Part shown: positions 61,117-64,000 of the stretch, one piece after another
How positions within the stretch are numbered: position 1 is the stretch's first letter
Layout of the letters: each line of letters begins with the position of its first letter
From: Veillonella_A intestinalis
Lineage (GTDB): Bacteria > Bacillota > Negativicutes > Veillonellales > Veillonellaceae
Assembly (NCBI RefSeq): GCF_943192895.1
Contig: NZ_CALPCB010000001.1
Coordinates: forward strand, 243,073-307,072
Length of the DNA: 64,000 nt
Direction: 5' to 3'
The notes under the pieces: model-generated
What the model was told of the DNA's origin: nothing
Seen by the model: the letters and a program-made list of their open reading frames with translations, nothing else
The model's database searches: none
Made by a program: the position numbers and the translations under genes

Positions 61117-61170
61117 TGAGTCCGAATGTTGCAAGAGGAATAGAAAAACTCTTGCAATCGGGCTCATTTT
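61117..61170 (+). terminator. Terminator after gltB
   Basis: TGAGTCCGA (then bulge ATG) TTGCAAGAG pairs with CTCTTGCAATCGGGCTCA (61149-61166), followed by TTTT. Confidence 0.85.
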
Positions 61171-61422
61171 GCGTTAATCGCTGTTTTTCGTAGTTAAAAT
61201 ATTTCGAATTTTTTGGAAATAGTATATAATAAAATAGCAATAAGAGAAGTGATAAATTAAGTGTGTAGGTCAACTTTGCAGAGTGCGGGAGTCTACATTT
61301 AAGTAGTTAAGTAGTAATTAATAGTTAGCTTATTCTAAATTAATAGTACGTTATGTAGGTATAAGGAATAGGGTATAAATTAAAAGACTGTTTACGTAAG
61401 GGGAACGGCAAAGGAGTATACC
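61171..61422 (+). promoter_or_regulatory. Upstream region of the TPR lipoprotein gene
   Basis: TATAAT at 61225-61230 is a likely -10, with TTCGAA (61203-61208) as a poor -35. The following 190 bases are A+T-rich with repeated TTAATAGT-like words and no recognised gene. Confidence 0.35.
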
Positions 61423-62040
61423 GTGAAGGCAAAGTATACAATAGGAATAATTGCTTTGGGATTGGCATTTATTTTAAGTGGTTGTAGTCATAATAGTGAG
61501 CCTAGTGCAACGGCCAAAATGATAACACCTAATACGACGGTGGCTACTGAGGCGAAGCCTGTAGAATCTATTCAAGAAGCTACGTATTTATTACAGCAAA
61601 ATGAATACACTAAGGCTATTGCTAAAGCGGATGAGATTTTAGCGACCTATCCTAACTCAGATGAGGCCTATTCCATTAAAGGCATGGCTATGGGATTGAA
61701 TGGCGAGGCCGTGACGGGGCTAGAATTTACTAAAAAAGCCTATGAAATTAATCCAAATAATGTAAGCAATTATTATAATATGGCCATGTTATATAAGTTA
61801 GATGGAAAGTTAGAAGAAGCAAAAGAGTGGTTTGAAAAGGTATTGGCAAAAGACCCTCATAATACTTGGTCTGCTTATGGCATTGCTACGATTTATGCTG
61901 ATCAAGGAAAGGACGCAGAGGCTTTAGATTGGTTACGTAAAGCGGTTTCCTTAGATAGCGTGGTGAAAGAGGTAGCGCGTACGCAAGACCATTTTGTGCG
62001 GTTTCATGGTAACCAAACCTTTGAAGCCATTGTTAAGTAG
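61423..62040 (+). CDS. TPR-repeat lipoprotein
   Basis: A 205-residue lipoprotein. The start is GTG 61423, six bases after AAAGGAG. The signal peptide ends in lipobox LSGC (Cys21). A Ser/Thr/Ala linker leads to three or four tetratricopeptide units (about residues 52-180), including YNMAMLYKLDGKLEEAKEWF and SAYGIATIYADQGKDAEALD. Such proteins scaffold envelope complexes. The efflux adaptor gene follows 37 bases later, so the two may share a transcript. Confidence 0.85.
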   Translation: MKAKYTIGIIALGLAFILSGCSHNSEPSATAKMITPNTTVATEAKPVESIQEATYLLQQNEYTKAIAKADEILATYPNSDEAYSIKGMAMGLNGEAVTGLEFTKKAYEINPNNVSNYYNMAMLYKLDGKLEEAKEWFEKVLAKDPHNTWSAYGIATIYADQGKDAEALDWLRKAVSLDSVVKEVARTQDHFVRFHGNQTFEAIVK

Positions 62041-62077
62041 ATAAATTTATGGAGTTTTATAGAGTGGAGGCGCAGGC

Positions 62078-63223
62078 ATGACAAAACAGCAGCAACGAAG
62101 TATTCGTTGGTCTATTATTCCTGTAATTATGCTAATGATGATGCTTCTAAGTGGTTGCTTTGGACCAACTAAAGTTACGACTGCAGAAGTTGATACAAAA
62201 GAAATGCCCGTTAAGATTAGTAATGATGCTAATATTACGGCTTTGAATAAAGTAACAATTGAACCTACTGTGTCAGGGCAAGTAAGCACTATGGCCGTAA
62301 AAGTAGGCGATGAAGTGAAACAAGGACAAGTGGTGGCTATGTTAGACACGAGTAACTTGCAAACACAGTTGAACCAATTAATTCAGGAACTAGGAGAACG
62401 ACAAAGTGGTGCAGGTATACAAGCTGTGCCGCAAGAAACGACGGTTGTGCCAGGCGCTGTTTCGGCTGCTGATGTAAATCGTGCTCACGAAATGATGATG
62501 AATGGTATTATTACTGAAAAAGAATACCAGACAATTGTGCAGCGTTCGCAAGCGACTGTAGTAACTAGTGGGGGCGGCTATGTGGCAACTGGTGATGGCT
62601 TAGAAGTAGCCGGCATCCAAGCGGCTATTGCTCAATTACAAACGCAGATTGCGCAATCTCAAATTATTTCACCTATGAATGGTCGTGTGGCGGCTATTTA
62701 TAATGAAGATCGAAAAGTAGCGATTGAAGGTCGTCCTTTTATGTTAATTCAGCAAAGTTCACCTGTAGTGGCTTCGTTGAGCATTCCTCAGAGCTTTGCT
62801 TTGAAATTAGCGGATCCAGCTATTAAAAGTACTTTAAAAGTATATTTAAAGGTGGATGATAAAGAAATTCCTGGTGAATTAACCTATGTAGATACAAATG
62901 CGCCAGCAGGAACACCGAGTGTGTTAGTAAAAGCTACGTTTGCTAATACGGATGATGTGATTAAACCAGGCGAATTCTATACATTGGTGATTGAATCTGC
63001 TGCGACGGCACCAGTTTTAGCTGTACCTAAGGAAGCAGTTCATGAAAATAAAGATGGCAAGTTTGTATATGTAGTAACGGCTAATAATACGGTAGATGTG
63101 CGTGTTGTTGAAACGAGTGCAACTGTTGATGAGTATACAGCGATTGTTATGGGCTTGAGTAAAGGGGAACGTATTATTACCTCAAAAGGTGAATTTGAAT
63201 TAGGTGAACAAGTTACCTATTAA
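62078..63223 (+). CDS. Efflux periplasmic adaptor lipoprotein (HlyD/RND membrane fusion family)
   Basis: A 381-residue adaptor. The signal peptide ends LLSGC (Cys27). A biotinyl-lipoyl-like half motif (IEPTVSGQVSTMAVKVGDEV followed by KQGQVVAMLD) is paired with SQIISPMNGRVAAIYNEDRK. The helical hairpin between them is short. Then come a beta-barrel domain and a membrane-proximal domain ending AVPKEAVHENKDGKFVYVV. It would bridge an inner-membrane pump to an outer-membrane channel, supporting a two-membrane cell. No pump gene follows; a terminator and the rRNA operon do. Confidence 0.88.
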   Translation: MTKQQQRSIRWSIIPVIMLMMMLLSGCFGPTKVTTAEVDTKEMPVKISNDANITALNKVTIEPTVSGQVSTMAVKVGDEVKQGQVVAMLDTSNLQTQLNQLIQELGERQSGAGIQAVPQETTVVPGAVSAADVNRAHEMMMNGIITEKEYQTIVQRSQATVVTSGGGYVATGDGLEVAGIQAAIAQLQTQIAQSQIISPMNGRVAAIYNEDRKVAIEGRPFMLIQQSSPVVASLSIPQSFALKLADPAIKSTLKVYLKVDDKEIPGELTYVDTNAPAGTPSVLVKATFANTDDVIKPGEFYTLVIESAATAPVLAVPKEAVHENKDGKFVYVVTANNTVDVRVVETSATVDEYTAIVMGLSKGERIITSKGEFELGEQVTY

Positions 63224-63232
63224 ACTATTAGA

Positions 63233-63282
63233 GCTTAAGACGTAGTTAAGAAGTGGCGCTTAAGGCGTAGTTAAGAAGAAAT
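63233..63282. repeat. 25-bp tandem duplication after the adaptor gene
   Basis: Two nearly identical 25-base units (63233-63257 and 63258-63282) share GCTTAAG/AGCGTAGTTAAGAAG-type sequence: unit 1 has GCTTAAGACGTAGTTAAGAA and unit 2 GCTTAAGGCGTAGTTAAGAA. Looser copies of the GAATAGAATTTA/TTAAGTAG kind continue to about 63370. Confidence 0.8.
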
Positions 63283-63393
63283 TGAGCTGTGCTTAAATTG
63301 AACTGCACTTAATATAGAATTTAAGTAGCGATTGAATAGAATTTATGAAGTGACTGAATAGTCATCAAAAATAATTGAATGGTAATTATGTAG

Positions 63394-63440
63394 AGCTGTT
63401 GAGCAGTTAGTATAGTAGACTGATGCTCAGCAGCTTTTTA
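63394..63440 (+). terminator. Terminator before the rRNA operon
   Basis: AGCTGTTGAGCA (63394-63405) pairs with TGCTCAGCAGCT (63424-63435), with one G-T, followed by TTTTTA. Confidence 0.85.
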
Positions 63441-63479
63441 TTTTTGCTGTGGTATATTTTGAAAAATTGAAAAAAGGGC

Positions 63480-63508
63480 TTGACGTTTATGGACTACTTT
63501 GGTAAGAT
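63480..63508 (+). promoter_or_regulatory. rRNA operon promoter P1
   Basis: TTGACG (63480-63485), 17-base spacer, TAAGAT (63503-63508). Confidence 0.75.
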
Positions 63509-63670
63509 AGTCAAGTCGTCACTTGAGGGTACTAATTATGAGGTATCCAGAGGGTGAAGGCAAAGACACTTTCACTGCAATAGGATGCAATTAAATTCTG
63601 AGTGCATTGAATTGTGTTGCCAGTTGTAACTGATTTATTTCAAGTTCGTCAAAATCTTGTAAAAAAGTTA

Positions 63671-63699
63671 TTGACAGAATGTATCGATGGTGTTACAAT
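63671..63699 (+). promoter_or_regulatory. rRNA operon promoter P2
   Basis: TTGACA (63671-63676), 17-base spacer, TACAAT (63694-63699): near-consensus, about 240 bases upstream of 16S. Between it and 16S, ATCTTTGAAAACTGAACAAT (63776-63795) is the conserved boxA-like antitermination leader of Firmicutes rRNA operons. Confidence 0.85.
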
Positions 63700-63927
63700 A
63701 TAAAAACCGTCAGCGATGACGGTGAAGAAAATGCAAACGAAATATGCAGAGGTTGCAAGTTTTGTTTGGTAGCAGATCTTTGAAAACTGAACAATGTAAG
63801 GTAATCATTTCTAACGAAATGAACATAGCCAGAGTGCGGGTTTCAACGACGTTGAAACTAACCAAATAAATTCTAAGTTAGATAACTTCGGTTAAGCTAA
63901 CAACAACGAAAACGAGCTAGCAAATAG

Positions 63928-63945
63928 CTCCAAGATATCTTGGAG
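63928..63945. promoter_or_regulatory. Perfect palindrome spanning the 16S 5-prime end
   Basis: CTCCAAGATATCTTGGAG is an 18-base perfect palindrome whose right arm enters the mature 16S start. It may take part in pre-rRNA folding or processing. Confidence 0.5.
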
Positions 63946-64000
63946 AGTTTGATCCTGGCTCAGGACGAACGCTGGCGGCGTGCTTAACACATGCAAGTCG
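63940..64000 (+). rRNA. 16S ribosomal RNA, 5-prime end (cut by the window edge)
   Basis: The universal 16S start AGAGTTTGATCCTGGCTCAG (63944-63963) is followed by GACGAACGCTGGCGGCGTGC and then TTAACACATGCAAGTCG. Only about 61 bases are visible. The exact 5-prime end is approximate. The GCTTAACACATGCAAGTCG form is the one common in Firmicutes and Negativicutes. Confidence 0.97.

Overview
The window looks like a chromosome segment from a Veillonella-type Negativicutes (diderm Firmicutes). Supporting signs are low G+C, strong AAGGAGG ribosome sites, menaquinone genes, Gram-positive-style BirA operators beside bioW/bioF/bioB, several lipoproteins plus an HlyD-type adaptor (which fit an outer membrane), and the start of a 16S rRNA gene at the right edge. 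The genus is an inference from gene content and the visible 16S bases, not a database match.

Layout. 1-2 kb: a membrane protein cut by the window edge, its GDYXXLXY-type partner and an ArsR regulator with a complete alpha5 zinc-site pattern. 2-10.2 kb: a collinear menaquinone cluster, menF-menD-menH-menB-menE-menC-menI, covering chorismate to 1,4-dihydroxy-2-naphthoate, followed by a ClC-type transporter and a frameshifted glyoxalase-fold gene. 12.1-12.5 kb: tRNA-Pro, tRNA-Gly and tRNA-Arg. 12.6-20.6 kb: a secreted protein, an unrecognised protein, a YjiH-family membrane protein, catalase on the minus strand with a Fur/PerR-like box, and a yjiH-yjiG-iadA operon ordered as in E. coli. 20.7-25.9 kb: a secreted esterase, an A+T-rich three-gene accessory module (HEPN protein, putative DUF6414 protein, ClpB-like AAA+ ATPase), a metal-dependent cyclase/formamidase and a small secreted protein. 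26.3-34.8 kb: an unrecognised protein, then galT-galK-ROK regulator-mglB-mglA-mglC for galactose uptake and use. 35-41.5 kb: two paralogous anchored metallophosphoesterases flanking a LysR gene, an internally deleted MFS gene, a secreted hydrolase and a remnant of a small secreted protein. 41.5-50.1 kb: biotin genes (membrane protein-bioW-bioF, and bioB), with pta, an MBL-fold hydrolase and two DUF445 proteins between them. 50.4-56 kb: a MocR-type regulator and a YhaO/YhaN (SbcD/SbcC-like) pair. 56.5-63.2 kb: glutamate synthase large subunit, a TPR lipoprotein and a lipoprotein efflux adaptor. 63.4-64 kb: a terminator, two strong promoters and the 5-prime end of 16S rRNA.

The best candidate for an undescribed system is the HEPN/DUF6414-like/AAA+ module at 21665-24190. 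It is compact, with the last two genes overlapping, richer in A+T than its neighbours, and set between unrelated metabolic genes. Other notable signals are a 19-bp-spacer MerR-type promoter with no merR gene in view, BirA operators at two biotin promoters plus extra half-sites, an inverted repeat around the men promoter -10, short tandem repeats next to gene ends or starts, and several decayed genes whose original parts can still be read.
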